Below, piece by piece: positions 55,991 through 64,000 of a DNA stretch of 64,000 bases. Both the position numbers and the translations under genes were made by a program. How positions within the stretch are numbered: position 1 is the stretch's first letter; the number at the start of each line of letters is the position of its first letter. The notes beneath the pieces were generated by a model. It was not told where the DNA came from. It ran no database searches and saw only the letters and a program-made list of their open reading frames with translations. Origin of the DNA: Amphritea pacifica (GTDB taxonomy: Bacteria; Pseudomonadota; Gammaproteobacteria; Pseudomonadales; Balneatricaceae); contig NZ_JAFFZO010000008.1 of NCBI RefSeq assembly GCF_016924145.1, positions 40,501 to 104,500 on the forward strand, read 5' to 3'.

Positions 55991-56827
55991 CTACTTTTTC
56001 AGCAGGCGGATACCATCTGCTTCTATTGCAATACGGCGCTCTTTGTAGAGGCGCCCGATCGACAGTTTGAACGCTTTTTTACTGCAGCTGAACAGACGTT
56101 TGATGGTTTCCGGTGAGGTTTTGTCGTTGGCGGCAATATAACCATCATGCTCTTCCAGCAGGTGCATGATACGTTTACCCAGATCATCGGTTTTGCCATA
56201 CCCCAACTGCTGCAGGCTCAGGTTGATCTTGCCATCCGGGCGGATCAGTTTGATAAAGCCCTTCATGCGCTGCCCGTAGCGCACCGGCTTGAACAGATCA
56301 TCATCGTAGATCACGCCCCAGTGCTGACCGTTGATAATCGCTTTGTAACCGATGTGGGTATGTTCTTCGATGATCAGGTCAACCTGCTGGCCCTTCTCGT
56401 AACGGTGCGGGTAGTTATCGAGAAACTTATTCAGCTTAGTGGAGCCGGCAATGCGGTCGGTTTCCTGATCCAGATAGAGATAGACGATCTGTTCCTGACC
56501 TTTCTCTACGGTTTTCTTCTGTTCGCTGAAAGGCACCAGCAGATCTTTTGGCAGTCCCCAGTCAAAAAAAGCACCGGTGCGGTTCAGGTCGACCACTTTG
56601 AGACAGGCAAACTCGCCGATCTGTGCTTTTGGCGTTTCGGTGGTAGCGATCAGCAGGTCATCGGAATCACGGTAGATAAACACCTCCAGCCGGTCTCCAG
56701 GCTGCGTGTTATCGGGCACATAGCGCTGAGGCAGCAGAATATCCCCCAGTTCTTCGCCATCAAGATAAACGCCGAACTTAACCTGTTTGGTTACTTCCAG
56801 AGTGTTGAACCGGCCGATCATTGCCAT
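55991..56827 (-). CDS. CvfB/YitL-family S1 RNA-binding protein
   Basis: This 278-residue protein consists of S1-like domains plus a winged-helix end: MIGRFNTLEVTKQVKFGVYLDG, a second S1 block (KVVDLNRTGAFFDWGLPKDLLVPFSEQ), a third (VDLIIEEHTHIGYKAIINGQHWGVIYDDDLF), then a C-terminal HTH-like segment (TSPETIKRLFSCSKKAFKLSIGRLYKERRIAIE). CvfB in Gram-positive bacteria binds RNA and affects virulence-gene expression. Bacterial homologues in marine Gammaproteobacteria are uncharacterised. It follows luxS on the same strand but after a terminator. Confidence 0.9.
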   Translation of the reverse strand: MAMIGRFNTLEVTKQVKFGVYLDGEELGDILLPQRYVPDNTQPGDRLEVFIYRDSDDLLIATTETPKAQIGEFACLKVVDLNRTGAFFDWGLPKDLLVPFSEQKKTVEKGQEQIVYLYLDQETDRIAGSTKLNKFLDNYPHRYEKGQQVDLIIEEHTHIGYKAIINGQHWGVIYDDDLFKPVRYGQRMKGFIKLIRPDGKINLSLQQLGYGKTDDLGKRIMHLLEEHDGYIAANDKTSPETIKRLFSCSKKAFKLSIGRLYKERRIAIEADGIRLLKK

Positions 56828-56851
56828 GGTTTGTGTTGCCTCTTAGTCAAT

Positions 56852-56889
56852 AAAAAACGGAGCCATACTCGCTTTAGTCTGGCTCCGTT
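56852..56889 (-). terminator. Rho-independent terminator of luxS
   Basis: A 9-bp stem ACGGAGCCA / TGGCTCCGT (56857-56865 and 56880-56888) has a 14-base loop. On the minus strand it is followed by TTTTTT. Confidence 0.82.
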
Positions 56890-56912
56890 CCGGATCAGAA
56901 ATCTGCGCTAAT

Positions 56913-57425
56913 TCAGGAGTGAGACTGCAGAAACTCAGGATCAAGCTTCAGTTCATCATTGCTGTTAACGCCCACGCCACGCTGGCGGATAGTGTCAGCG
57001 ATCGCTTTCGCTTCATCCAGAGAGTGCATATGGTAGGTGCCACACTGATATTCGTTCAGTTCTGGAATCTGGTTCTGTTGTTCAACCTTCAGTACATCAT
57101 CCATCGATTCCAGCCAGGCGCCAGCGACACTTTGCTCTTCCGGGGTGCCGATCAGGCTCATATAGAAACCGGTGCGGCAGCCCATAGGGGAGATATCGAT
57201 AATCTCAACGCCGTTGCCGTTCAGGTGATCGCGCATGAAACCGGCGAACAGGTGCTCCAGCGTGTGGATCCCTTTCTCACTCAGGATCTCTTCATTCGGA
57301 CGGCAGAAGCGCAGATCAAAAACCGTAATGGTATCGCCACCGGGTGTTGTCATTTTTTTAGCAACACGAACCGCCGGTGCATTCATGCGGGTGTGGTCAA
57401 CAGTAAAGCTATCTAGCAGAGGCAT
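56913..57425 (-). CDS. luxS: S-ribosylhomocysteine lyase LuxS
   Basis: LuxS splits S-ribosylhomocysteine into homocysteine and DPD, the AI-2 precursor, and so recycles the methyl-cycle by-product. The 170-residue protein has the metal site [14 protein letters not shown] (His, Glu, His) and the catalytic Cys in [14 protein letters not shown] further Cys/His block reads [13 protein letters not shown]. All key residues are present. It stands alone with its own terminator. No lsr uptake or luxP receptor genes are visible, so signalling use of AI-2 cannot be inferred. Confidence 0.97.
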   Translation of the reverse strand: MPLLDSFTVDHTRMNAPAVRVAKKMTTPGGDTITVFDLRFCRPNEEILSEKGIHTLEHLFAGFMRDHLNGNGVEIIDISPMGCRTGFYMSLIGTPEEQSVAGAWLESMDDVLKVEQQNQIPELNEYQCGTYHMHSLDEAKAIADTIRQRGVGVNSNDELKLDPEFLQSHS

Positions 57426-57542
57426 GTCTGAATCTCTCGCTTGGGTAAATAACAGGAATAACCATAGTATAGTCGCCGATTATCCCAGTATTACGCTGGG
57501 AAATTAACCCTTTCTCCGGATTTCTTTTGCGCCGCCCACCGT

Positions 57543-58295
57543 TCAGATCTCCCGTAGCCGGTTCAGCAGTTTGCGGGCGGGAAATCCCAGTTGTTTCTCC
57601 AGCTTTTTGGCGCCGTTAAGTAGTGCTCTGGGGTTTGACTCCGGCTTGCCGCTCTTGAAAGCAAAAGCGATCAGATTGCCGCTATCGACAGTGCAGCAGA
57701 GCCAGTTATCGCTAAACAGGTCGGACAGTTGCTGGCTAGCCAGCGGATGATAACCATTACCCTCATCCCACAGATTGAGTACCAGTACTCCCTGATCCGT
57801 CAGCAGGCGGTAGCACTGTTCAAGGTACTCTTTTTGCAATTGCTGATGCTGCATACCGGCATCGCTGAACAGATCGGTAAAGATCAGGTCGCAGGGGGTG
57901 GCTTCCTGACAGAGGTATTCCAGGGCATCGCTGATGGTGATGCTCAGGCGGCCGGTGTCCGGCAACAGGAAATGCTCACAGGCGATATTCAGCACCTGTT
58001 GCCGGAGTTCCGCAACACAGATCGATAAGCTGGATGAATAGCTCAGCAGGGCGTGTACCAGTGATCCGCCCCCCAGGCCCAGCATCAGTGCCCGTTGTGG
58101 GTCGGGCTGGTATAACAGGCCCAGCAGCATCGCTTGCAGATATTGATAGACCGGGTATTCCGGACGGCTGCGATCGATCCGGCTCTGCTCACCGCCGGAG
58201 CCAAAGCTCATGTAACGATAGGGGCCATCATCGTAAACGTAGATCGGGCCATACTCATCAAAATGGCGGGCGATCTCAGTACCCTGCATAGTCAC
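57543..58295 (-). CDS. Spermidine-synthase-like methyltransferase-fold protein
   Basis: This 250-residue protein has a Rossmann fold with the spermidine-synthase-type nucleotide motif ALMLGLGGGSLVHALL, an acidic ribose-binding position (VAELRQQVLNIACEHF), and DLIFTDLFSDAGMQHQQL. It lacks the N-terminal beta domain and the GGGDG of true SpeE, so it is likely one of the spermidine-synthase-like proteins of unknown substrate. No speD or other polyamine gene is close. Confidence 0.8.
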   Translation of the reverse strand: MTMQGTEIARHFDEYGPIYVYDDGPYRYMSFGSGGEQSRIDRSRPEYPVYQYLQAMLLGLLYQPDPQRALMLGLGGGSLVHALLSYSSSLSICVAELRQQVLNIACEHFLLPDTGRLSITISDALEYLCQEATPCDLIFTDLFSDAGMQHQQLQKEYLEQCYRLLTDQGVLVLNLWDEGNGYHPLASQQLSDLFSDNWLCCTVDSGNLIAFAFKSGKPESNPRALLNGAKKLEKQLGFPARKLLNRLREI

Positions 58296-58534
58296 TGTCC
58301 GGAATGGTGTTCAAAAGTTTCTCCCTAAAATATTTCCGCTGTTTGCTGCATAGCACAGCAGGTATTGATCTGGATCATGATTTTGTGGCTGAAGTGTAGA
58401 TCTGTTCAATGATTCTCTCAGCAGTTGATTCTTTTTCATCTTAACTAACTACTTAGTTGAACGGAAAGTGGAATGGGTTTGATCTATTATTACCTGCTTG
58501 CAGTAGGATAAAAACAAAAAAGTGGGAGAAACTC

Positions 58535-58753
58535 ATGAAGCAAAGTGAGCTGGTGCTGGCCCATTGTATCGGCTGCGGCTGTGATGATCATCACAGCTGT
58601 GATACCGATTATGGCAAATGTACCTGGATTATTGTTGACCGCGAACTGAATGTTGGCGTGTGCAGTGGTTGTGAAGATGCTCTGGCCGCCTGGCAGCAGG
58701 GGGCAAGAAGTGCGGCGGCCGTTCAGGCGCGAGCGCTGCGTCGTCATGGTTAA
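58535..58753 (+). CDS. Small Cys-rich protein
   Basis: The frame extends upstream, but the ATG at 58535 with GGGAG nine bases before it gives 72 residues starting MKQSELVLAHC. Cys and His crowd the first 45 residues: HCIGCGCDDHHSCDTDYGKC and CSGC. This looks like a small treble-clef or zinc-binding fold with the pattern CxxCGCDD-x-HSC-x6-C. No function is known. It has its own terminator, shared with the DUF1329 gene. Confidence 0.72.
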   Translation: MKQSELVLAHCIGCGCDDHHSCDTDYGKCTWIIVDRELNVGVCSGCEDALAAWQQGARSAAAVQARALRRHG

Positions 58754-58780
58754 TGGTTCAGACAACAAATAATAATAAAA

Positions 58781-58806
58781 AAGAAGGAGCCTCAGGCTCC
58801 TTCTTT
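58781..58806. terminator. Bidirectional terminator between convergent genes
   Basis: An 11-bp perfect stem AAGAAGGAGCC / GGCTCCTTCTT with loop TCA has A-rich and T-rich flanks on both sides, serving the Cys-rich gene and the DUF1329 gene. Confidence 0.85.
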
Positions 58807-58822
58807 ACTTTCTGCAGGCGGA

Positions 58823-60175
58823 TTAACGAATACCCATGCGGCGGATCGCCTGAGGCGTAAAGTCGCTGTGCTTAAAGCGCGCGTTAAAGTCGAATCCATC
58901 GCCCTCCTCATTGGTCAGGCTGCCTACCAGATAGCGCCCGGATTGAAGATCATAGAGTGCTTCGGCGGTTAACCAGGGAACCTGAGCATCCTGATACTGC
59001 ATCTCATGAGCTTCACCGACGCGCCACAGCTGACCCCGGCCATCATAGTGATCGACGATTGCTGCCTGCCAGGTATCTTCATCAATATAGAAGACCCGTT
59101 TCGCATAGATATGCCGTGCCCCCTCTTTCAGGGTCGCTTCAACCTTCCACACCCGGTGCAACTCATAGCGGGTATAGTCCGGGTTCATATGACCCGGTTT
59201 CAGAATATCGCTGTATTTCAGATTGCGGTCCGCCAGTTTATAGCTGTTATAGGGGATGTAGATCTCCTCCTTACCCGCCAGTTTCCAGTTGTAGCGGTCG
59301 GGCGCGCCGTTAAACATATCCAGATTGTCAGAGGTGCGCTGGCCGTCTGAGGCCGTGCCCGGTGCATCATAGGCGATCTGCGGAGCGCGACGAACCCGGC
59401 GCTGCCCGGCATTGTAGATCCATGCCTGACGGGGTTTGGCGATCTGATTCTGTGCTTCATGCACCAGCAACACATTGCCGGTCAGTCGGGCGGGTGCCTG
59501 AATCTCCTGTACAAAGTAAAACAGAATATTATCATCCTGTTCCGTACGCCCCTCTTTCAGGTAGCTGGGCCAGGACATCTTCTCGGTAATCTTCACCGGC
59601 ACAAAGTTGCCATTCTCATGCACCGGCACTTGTACGAAGGTGCGCTCAAGGGCTCCGCCGCGGTAACGGGACATATGGTTCCAGATAACCTCCAGGCCAT
59701 TCTGAGGGATTGGGAAAGGGATTCCCTCAAGGGTATTTGCACTCAGTCCGTTACCGTTGTCCACCAGTTCCGACTGCACCGCATTCTGACGGGCGTGATC
59801 ATACTGAGACTGGGGCAGGGAGGCGCTGCGATGGGTTGGATAGATATTCATCCGGAAGCTGTCCGGGTATTTGGCAAACAGTGCCAACTGGCCCGGCGTC
59901 AGATGTTGCTTATATTCTGCAGCGTTTGCTGCCGTAATCGTAGCGGTAGGTTGTTCATCGCCATAGGGGTCTTTAAAGCGCTCTCCACCCGCGGGCAGAC
60001 CACCATCCCACGCAGGGATAGTACCGTTTGCGTTGCCGGCTTTTTCGGCCCCAATCGGGGTCAGGGTCGCCCCCAGTTTGGCCGCTTCTGTGTCTGAAAC
60101 AGCGGCCAGTGTTTGCAGGCTTAAACTTAATCCCAGAGCTGAGCCAAGGATCAGGGCAGTCGATTTAAACGTCAT
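58823..60175 (-). CDS. DUF1329 family periplasmic protein (LolA-like fold)
   Basis: This 450-residue protein has a signal peptide (about 1-24). The mature part is of the DUF1329 family, judged by GTIPAWDGGLPAG, the middle block ENGNFVPVKITEKMSWPSYLKEG, and RRVRRAPQIAYDAPGTASDGQRTSDNLDMFNGAPDRYNWKL. DUF1329 is predicted to adopt the LolA/LolB half-barrel that carries lipid chains across the periplasm. It lies 27 bases downstream of the DUF1302 gene, so the two form one transcript. Its usual other neighbours, an MMPL transporter and a YCF48 propeller, are at 31-34.5 kb. Confidence 0.85.
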   Translation of the reverse strand: MTFKSTALILGSALGLSLSLQTLAAVSDTEAAKLGATLTPIGAEKAGNANGTIPAWDGGLPAGGERFKDPYGDEQPTATITAANAAEYKQHLTPGQLALFAKYPDSFRMNIYPTHRSASLPQSQYDHARQNAVQSELVDNGNGLSANTLEGIPFPIPQNGLEVIWNHMSRYRGGALERTFVQVPVHENGNFVPVKITEKMSWPSYLKEGRTEQDDNILFYFVQEIQAPARLTGNVLLVHEAQNQIAKPRQAWIYNAGQRRVRRAPQIAYDAPGTASDGQRTSDNLDMFNGAPDRYNWKLAGKEEIYIPYNSYKLADRNLKYSDILKPGHMNPDYTRYELHRVWKVEATLKEGARHIYAKRVFYIDEDTWQAAIVDHYDGRGQLWRVGEAHEMQYQDAQVPWLTAEALYDLQSGRYLVGSLTNEEGDGFDFNARFKHSDFTPQAIRRMGIR

Positions 60176-60202
60176 AGAGAATTCTCCTGTAATCCTTAAC
60201 TG

Positions 60203-62056
60203 TTAGAAAGAGACCGAAGCGCTAAGAGACAGAAAGTCGCGGTCGTCAATCGGGTTATAGTCACCACCAAAGAAGTTGGTATAGCCCAGTTGAACCTGAT
60301 ACTGGTTCAGATAATCGGCGGTCAGGCTGATAGTGGCTGTTTTTTCGCCCTCGTTAAAGGCTGCGCCTGGTTGAGGGCCATAACCTTCAATACCATGTTT
60401 AAAGCTGATTTCAGGTTTGAGGTTAACCCCGGCAAAGGCATTGGGGTAGGTGAGATTTGCCCGGACAACGTAACCAAAGGAGTCCTGGGTTACAAAACCT
60501 TCTGTATCCCCCGGAGTATAACCAAAGATACCGTTTCGACCATATTTCAGTGCGGTTGCACTCTCATCAAGGTCGTGCACATGGGTCCAGCCCAGTTCAC
60601 CAATCAGCGTCATACGGCTGGCACCCATCACCTGGTCAACAAATTTTACAAAACTGGTTTGTACCTGAGTGATATCAAAAGTACTGTAGCCATGAATATC
60701 CTCACCGAAGCCGGTTGAAGCTACCAGTGAGTTGGCCGGATTGTTGCCGGATACTGCCGGGTTACCTAATGAAAGCATTGCAGCAACCAGCATCGGTCCA
60801 TTCATTTGTAGAGGGACATCCATCTTATGGCTGACCTCTCCTGACCAGGCGACATCACCCAGGCTGGTGCTAAAGCTAAGTCCGATCAGTTTGGTATCTT
60901 CCGGGTATTCAACAAAATACTGCGACTGGAAGACGCCTAGCTGGCCCAGTGTACCCAGTGAAACAAGATCGGCTTTAATACCACTGATCAGCGGTAGCCG
61001 GCTGTGATATTTCGCCAGATACAAACCAAACTCCGTACTGTTTAGTTCCTCGGCAAAATAGCGGAAAGCAACACCAAACTGACCACTGTCATCGGCTTCT
61101 CTGATGCCGTCTGCCGCTCTGTTTACCACCAGATCGGTACTAAAAGGGGGGCTGCCATCAAAAGTGTTGAAATATACAGAGTCTGGGCTATTCGTCGCTG
61201 CCAGCGCAGGGTTATCACTGCGGATGCGGATGCCGTTGCAGCCTTCTGCGGTGAAGTCATTCGTCGAGAAATATGTGCCGCAACCATCAATCGCGGTTTT
61301 TTCCCATTCAAGCTGGTAGAAACCCTCGACACTAAGATTGTCGGTCAGACCCAGTGAGGCAAACGCCATATTGACCGGCAGCAGTCCCTCTTTTACTTCT
61401 GCGCCTGCACGGCGAAATGCACTCACGTCGAACGGGTTGATAACGTTGATACCGCCCTGTATGAAGGTGCTTTCACCCCAGTTTACGACCTGACGGCCGA
61501 GGCGGATGTCGAGGGGCTTATCACTGAGATCGAATGCCCCAAAAACGTACGCGTCGAGAATTTCTGCCCCGGAAAATTGAGCATAATCATTAAAGCCGTT
61601 GTCATCCAGTGGGGTATTTGAGGCGTAGCCATTTGGGATATTGCCATGGTTCGCATTGCCTTCATTCAGAGCGTAGTCGTACCAGTATTTACCACGGATA
61701 AAAACGCCGACATTGTCCTTGCTCAGTTGAAGATCATGTACGCCTTTTAAAACAGTCGAAAAGGCATCGCCTTTGGAATAGTTCTGGGTACCATCGTCGT
61801 ATGAACCTGAGCCTGCACTGGTCCCTCCGTTAGCCTTAGAGATCAGCCCTTCGTTCGGGTTGCTCATACGCCAGCTCGAGCCAACCGACAGTTGAGAATC
61901 AAACCGGCCTTCGATCTCTCCTAGATTAAATTCTACAGCGGATGCCGGTCCGGCGATTGAGGCTGTCAGCATTGCCAGGGTTACACTTCGCGCGAGTTGA
62001 TTGCGCACAGGAGTGACACGCCAGGGGGCTGACGTCCTTATCGATCTCTTTGCCAT
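60203..62056 (-). CDS. DUF1302 family outer-membrane protein
   Basis: This 617-residue protein has a signal peptide (about 1-40, ending PASAVEFNLG) and many alternating beta-like segments. It ends in Phe (LSLSASVSF), the classical outer-membrane beta-barrel C-terminus recognised by BamA. DUF1302 members are predicted porin-like barrels, commonly encoded with DUF1329. Characteristic early text is GEIEGRFDSQLSVGSSWRMSNPNE and RLGRQVVNWGESTFIQGGINVINPFDV. It could let hydrophobic compounds pass the outer membrane. Regulation by the divergent AraC gene is likely. Confidence 0.85.
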   Translation of the reverse strand: MAKRSIRTSAPWRVTPVRNQLARSVTLAMLTASIAGPASAVEFNLGEIEGRFDSQLSVGSSWRMSNPNEGLISKANGGTSAGSGSYDDGTQNYSKGDAFSTVLKGVHDLQLSKDNVGVFIRGKYWYDYALNEGNANHGNIPNGYASNTPLDDNGFNDYAQFSGAEILDAYVFGAFDLSDKPLDIRLGRQVVNWGESTFIQGGINVINPFDVSAFRRAGAEVKEGLLPVNMAFASLGLTDNLSVEGFYQLEWEKTAIDGCGTYFSTNDFTAEGCNGIRIRSDNPALAATNSPDSVYFNTFDGSPPFSTDLVVNRAADGIREADDSGQFGVAFRYFAEELNSTEFGLYLAKYHSRLPLISGIKADLVSLGTLGQLGVFQSQYFVEYPEDTKLIGLSFSTSLGDVAWSGEVSHKMDVPLQMNGPMLVAAMLSLGNPAVSGNNPANSLVASTGFGEDIHGYSTFDITQVQTSFVKFVDQVMGASRMTLIGELGWTHVHDLDESATALKYGRNGIFGYTPGDTEGFVTQDSFGYVVRANLTYPNAFAGVNLKPEISFKHGIEGYGPQPGAAFNEGEKTATISLTADYLNQYQVQLGYTNFFGGDYNPIDDRDFLSLSASVSF

Positions 62057-62326
62057 TTAGTTCACCTTCTCGGTAACTTGTTATTTTTGTTTGTTCAGCC
62101 CGCCCGTCCCTCGAACCGGGTTGCAGACTTCAGGCTTGCGTCATCTGAAATTAAGGCAGAATAGATAATCCTTCAATTCAACCTGTTTGCTCAATAACAA
62201 TAGCTGTCATTTTCACTGACAAAAAATGTCTCAGCTATTTTTTTCGTTTTTCATGATATAAGTTAAGAGAATACTATTTGAAATTCCTAAAAATACAAAA
62301 ATATTAGCAGAGCAGAGATAAGAAGG

Positions 62327-63394
62327 ATGGAAAAGACCATCACCGTACCAACAGGTTATGTCCGTTACCTTCTGACGCAGGTTGAGAAGCAGGGCTACAA
62401 TCTTGATGAACTTCTGGCTGTCGTCGGGATCGATCCAACTGAAATAGAGCAGCGAACTGAGTTTTCTGCTATCAAATTCGGTCAGCTATACCAGCGGATT
62501 ATGTGGACGGCTCAGGATGAGTCGTTTGGTATGGTGTCTGGAGGTCGGGTGCCCAATGGTACTTTCCGGATGATGTGTCATGCCATTATTCACTGCCCGA
62601 CGCTGGAGCGGGCTATCTATCGCTGCAGCTCTTTTTATGAGATCTGTCGCGGCACTAAGGTAAAGCCTTATCTGGTGCGCAAGGGGCGCTACGCCAAGCT
62701 CTCTTTTGCGCCGGTCAGTTCCGTACCCGAAAAAGAGGTGCGCGAGATGCTTCACAATGAAGCGCCGGCGGTGGTGCGTACCGGACTGTCGATGTGGCAC
62801 CACTTTATCAGTTGGCTGATTGGTTCACGCCTCGATCTGAAGGCGGCTTACTTTACCTTTCCACCGCAGGACGACAGTTATCATTATGAGACACTGTTTC
62901 AGTCGGAGATCAAGTTTGGTCAGCACGATAATGCGATTGTGTTTCCCGCCCGTTACCTCGATTATCCCATTATCCAGAGTGATGAAAGCCTTCGCGGATT
63001 TCTTCAAACAGCCCCCTATCAACTGATTGTCATGGTGGATAATGATCAGAGCCTGCGTTCACAGGTTAAAGCGATGCTGGGTAAAGATTTCAGCCGCGAG
63101 TTGCCCGGCGCGGAAGAGGTGGCTTTTAAACTGAATATGTCGGTATCAACCCTGCGTCGCCGTCTGGCGGAGGAGAACAGCTCATACCAGAAGATTAAGG
63201 ATGAGTGCCGTAAGAAAGCGGCGATCAACTATATGGACTCGCCGCAGCTGTCGATCAATGATGTGGCAGCCCTGATGGGGTTTGATGAGCCTTCGGCGTT
63301 TTTCCGCTCTTTCAAAAAATGGACCGGCATGACACCGGGGGAGTATCGGCGCAGTGACACCTATGGTGAGAAGTACAGTCTGGGAATGAGCTGA
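62327..63394 (+). CDS. AraC-family transcriptional regulator
   Basis: This 355-residue regulator has an N-terminal ligand domain of the arabinose-binding/OruR type (about 20-210, e.g. FRMMCHAIIHCPTLERAIYRCSSFYEIC) and a C-terminal AraC DNA-binding domain with two HTH motifs (FKLNMSVSTLRRRLAEENSSYQKIKDECR, then LSINDVAALMGFDEPSAFFRSFKKWTGMTPGEYRRS). It is divergent from the DUF1302-DUF1329 operon across a 270-base gap, a regular regulator-target arrangement. The inducer could be a lipid or related compound; that is inference. Confidence 0.92.
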   Translation: MEKTITVPTGYVRYLLTQVEKQGYNLDELLAVVGIDPTEIEQRTEFSAIKFGQLYQRIMWTAQDESFGMVSGGRVPNGTFRMMCHAIIHCPTLERAIYRCSSFYEICRGTKVKPYLVRKGRYAKLSFAPVSSVPEKEVREMLHNEAPAVVRTGLSMWHHFISWLIGSRLDLKAAYFTFPPQDDSYHYETLFQSEIKFGQHDNAIVFPARYLDYPIIQSDESLRGFLQTAPYQLIVMVDNDQSLRSQVKAMLGKDFSRELPGAEEVAFKLNMSVSTLRRRLAEENSSYQKIKDECRKKAAINYMDSPQLSINDVAALMGFDEPSAFFRSFKKWTGMTPGEYRRSDTYGEKYSLGMS

Positions 63395-63466
63395 TGGCTG
63401 AGGATATTGCCAGGATTACGAACCGGTAAAATTCTGCAAAAAATTAATTTTTTCCCTTCTAAAGTA

Positions 63467-63494
63467 TTGACACAAACACGGAATCCTTTAATAT
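63467..63494 (+). promoter_or_regulatory. Promoter of the Ser-Asn-Lys-Lys tRNA operon
   Basis: TTGACA (63467-63472), a 16-base spacer and TAATAT (63489-63494) are followed by ACGCGACC, a GC-rich discriminator typical of stable-RNA promoters. The first tRNA begins at 63508. Confidence 0.75.
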
Positions 63495-63507
63495 ACGCGA
63501 CCTCACT

Positions 63508-63598
63508 GGAGGGGTGGCTGAGTGGTCGAAAGCACTGGTCTTGAAAACCAGCGAGGGTTGATAGCCCTCCCAGGGTTCGAATCCCTGCCCCTCCGCCA
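63508..63598 (+). tRNA. tRNA-Ser (TGA)
   Basis: The acceptor GGAGGGG pairs with CCCCTCC, the anticodon loop is CTTGAAA (TGA), and there is a long variable arm of the Ser type and encoded CCA. Confidence 0.96.
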
Positions 63599-63613
63599 TA
63601 GTGAGAACGTTGT

Positions 63614-63689
63614 TCCTCGATAGCTCAGTTGGTAGAGCAGTAGACTGTTAATCTATTGGTCGCTGGTTCGAGTCCAGCTCGAGGAGCCA
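63614..63689 (+). tRNA. tRNA-Asn (GTT)
   Basis: The acceptor TCCTCGA pairs with TCGAGGA, the anticodon GTT is in the loop of AGACTGTTAATCT, and CCA is encoded. Confidence 0.96.
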
Positions 63690-63693
63690 CAGC

Positions 63694-63769
63694 GGGTCGT
63701 TAGCTCAGTTGGTAGAGCAGTTGGCTTTTAACCAATTGGTCATAGGTTCGAATCCTATACGACCCACCA
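63694..63769 (+). tRNA. tRNA-Lys (TTT), first copy
   Basis: The acceptor GGGTCGT pairs with ACGACCC, the anticodon loop is CTTTTAA (TTT), and CCA is encoded. It starts five bases after tRNA-Asn. Confidence 0.96.
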
Positions 63770-63815
63770 CTTTCTCTCAGGAGAGTAGTGGGCAGGGGAA
63801 AAAGAAGTTTGGTGT

Positions 63816-63891
63816 GGGTCGTTAGCTCAGTTGGTAGAGCAGTTGGCTTTTAACCAATTGGTCATAGGTTCGAATCCTATACGACCCACCA
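63816..63891 (+). tRNA. tRNA-Lys (TTT), second copy
   Basis: Identical to the copy at 63694-63769, so it is a recent tandem duplication with a 46-base spacer. Confidence 0.96.
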
Positions 63892-63905
63892 CTTCTACTA
63901 AATAG

Positions 63906-63926
63906 CCACCGTAGGGTGGTTTTTTT
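63906..63926 (+). terminator. Terminator of the tRNA operon
   Basis: CCACC / GGTGG stem with loop GTAG followed by TTTTTTT, 15 bases after the last tRNA-Lys. Confidence 0.8.
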
Positions 63927-64000
63927 ACGCCTGAAATTTGTGGCACATATAGGATGAGAACCTATAGGTTCGATTCGAGCCGTTTTTTGGCGAGAAAACA

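Noticed and set aside
63950-63990. A second copy of the tRNA-Lys T-arm (CCTATAGGTTCGATTC) after the operon, as an integration attachment site
   Set aside because: The likeness is only about 12 bases and lacks the tRNA 3' end including CCA, so it does not look like an att duplication.

Overview
The window is a gene-dense chromosomal segment of a marine gammaproteobacterium. I judge it to be of the Oceanospirillales/Oceanospirillaceae kind (Neptunomonas, Amphritea or Marinobacterium-like) from synteny and protein flavour: the Pseudomonas-type block hemA | TPR-lolB-tRNA-prs-rplY-pth-ychF, a FimX homologue, a selD fused to an NADH-dehydrogenase-like module, fadBA, and the DUF1302/DUF1329 pair. 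The genus is inference, made without any database search.

Layout. 1-2.8 kb: a SecA-like protein cut by the window edge, a HlyD-type adaptor and serB. 2.85-4.1 kb: an AT-rich intergenic cassette with inverted hairpin-repeat arrays at both ends and one small membrane protein inside. 4.1-6.3 kb: fimX (degenerate GGDEF and EAL). 6.6-7.0 kb: a Gln-Met-Gln-Met tRNA operon. 7.2-13.3 kb (minus): ychF, pth, rplY, prs, tRNA-Gln, lolB and a TPR lipoprotein, with ispE missing from its usual place. 13.4-18.3 kb (plus): hemA, prfA, prmC, moeB, a CoA-binding protein and a RidA. 18.3-21.8 kb (minus): an ankyrin protein coupled to a permease with a periodic Cys-Cys linker, an AEC carrier and sixA. 21.9-25.1 kb: a CoA-transferase and a sigma54 activator, with a recognisable sigma54 promoter and an upstream palindrome between them. 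25.7-30.6 kb: a complete branched-chain amino acid ABC operon (livJHMGF).

31-35.3 kb (plus): a YCF48 propeller, an MMPL/RND transporter and a universal stress protein. 35.6-44.9 kb: a fatty-acid degradation block (acyl-CoA dehydrogenase, SCP2 protein, acyl-CoA synthetase, enoyl-CoA hydratase, an acyltransferase on the other strand, fadB, fadA), followed by acpH. 45.5-51.6 kb: a GIY-YIG-like protein with a basic tail, a small exported protein, msrAB, a PilZ protein and the selD fusion. 51.67-51.93 kb: a candidate iron-regulated small RNA (Fur box inside a sigma70 promoter, hairpins, strong terminator). 52.1-58.8 kb: a GCS2 ligase/aspartoacylase pair, a thiolase-like protein, cvfB, luxS, a spermidine-synthase-like methyltransferase and a tiny Cys-rich protein. 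58.8-63.4 kb: DUF1329 and DUF1302 proteins with a divergent AraC regulator. 63.5-63.9 kb: tRNA-Ser, -Asn, -Lys, -Lys with promoter and terminator.

How the parts fit. The segment is mostly core metabolism and translation, with a strong lipid theme: beta-oxidation genes, and an MMPL/YCF48 pair whose usual partners (DUF1329 periplasmic and DUF1302 outer-membrane proteins) sit about 24 kb away. The points most worth a second look are the candidate Fur-controlled sRNA, the repeat-bounded cassette after serB, the sigma54-controlled CoA-transferase, the split MMPL/DUF1302/DUF1329 system, and the acpH start codon placed directly after a terminator.
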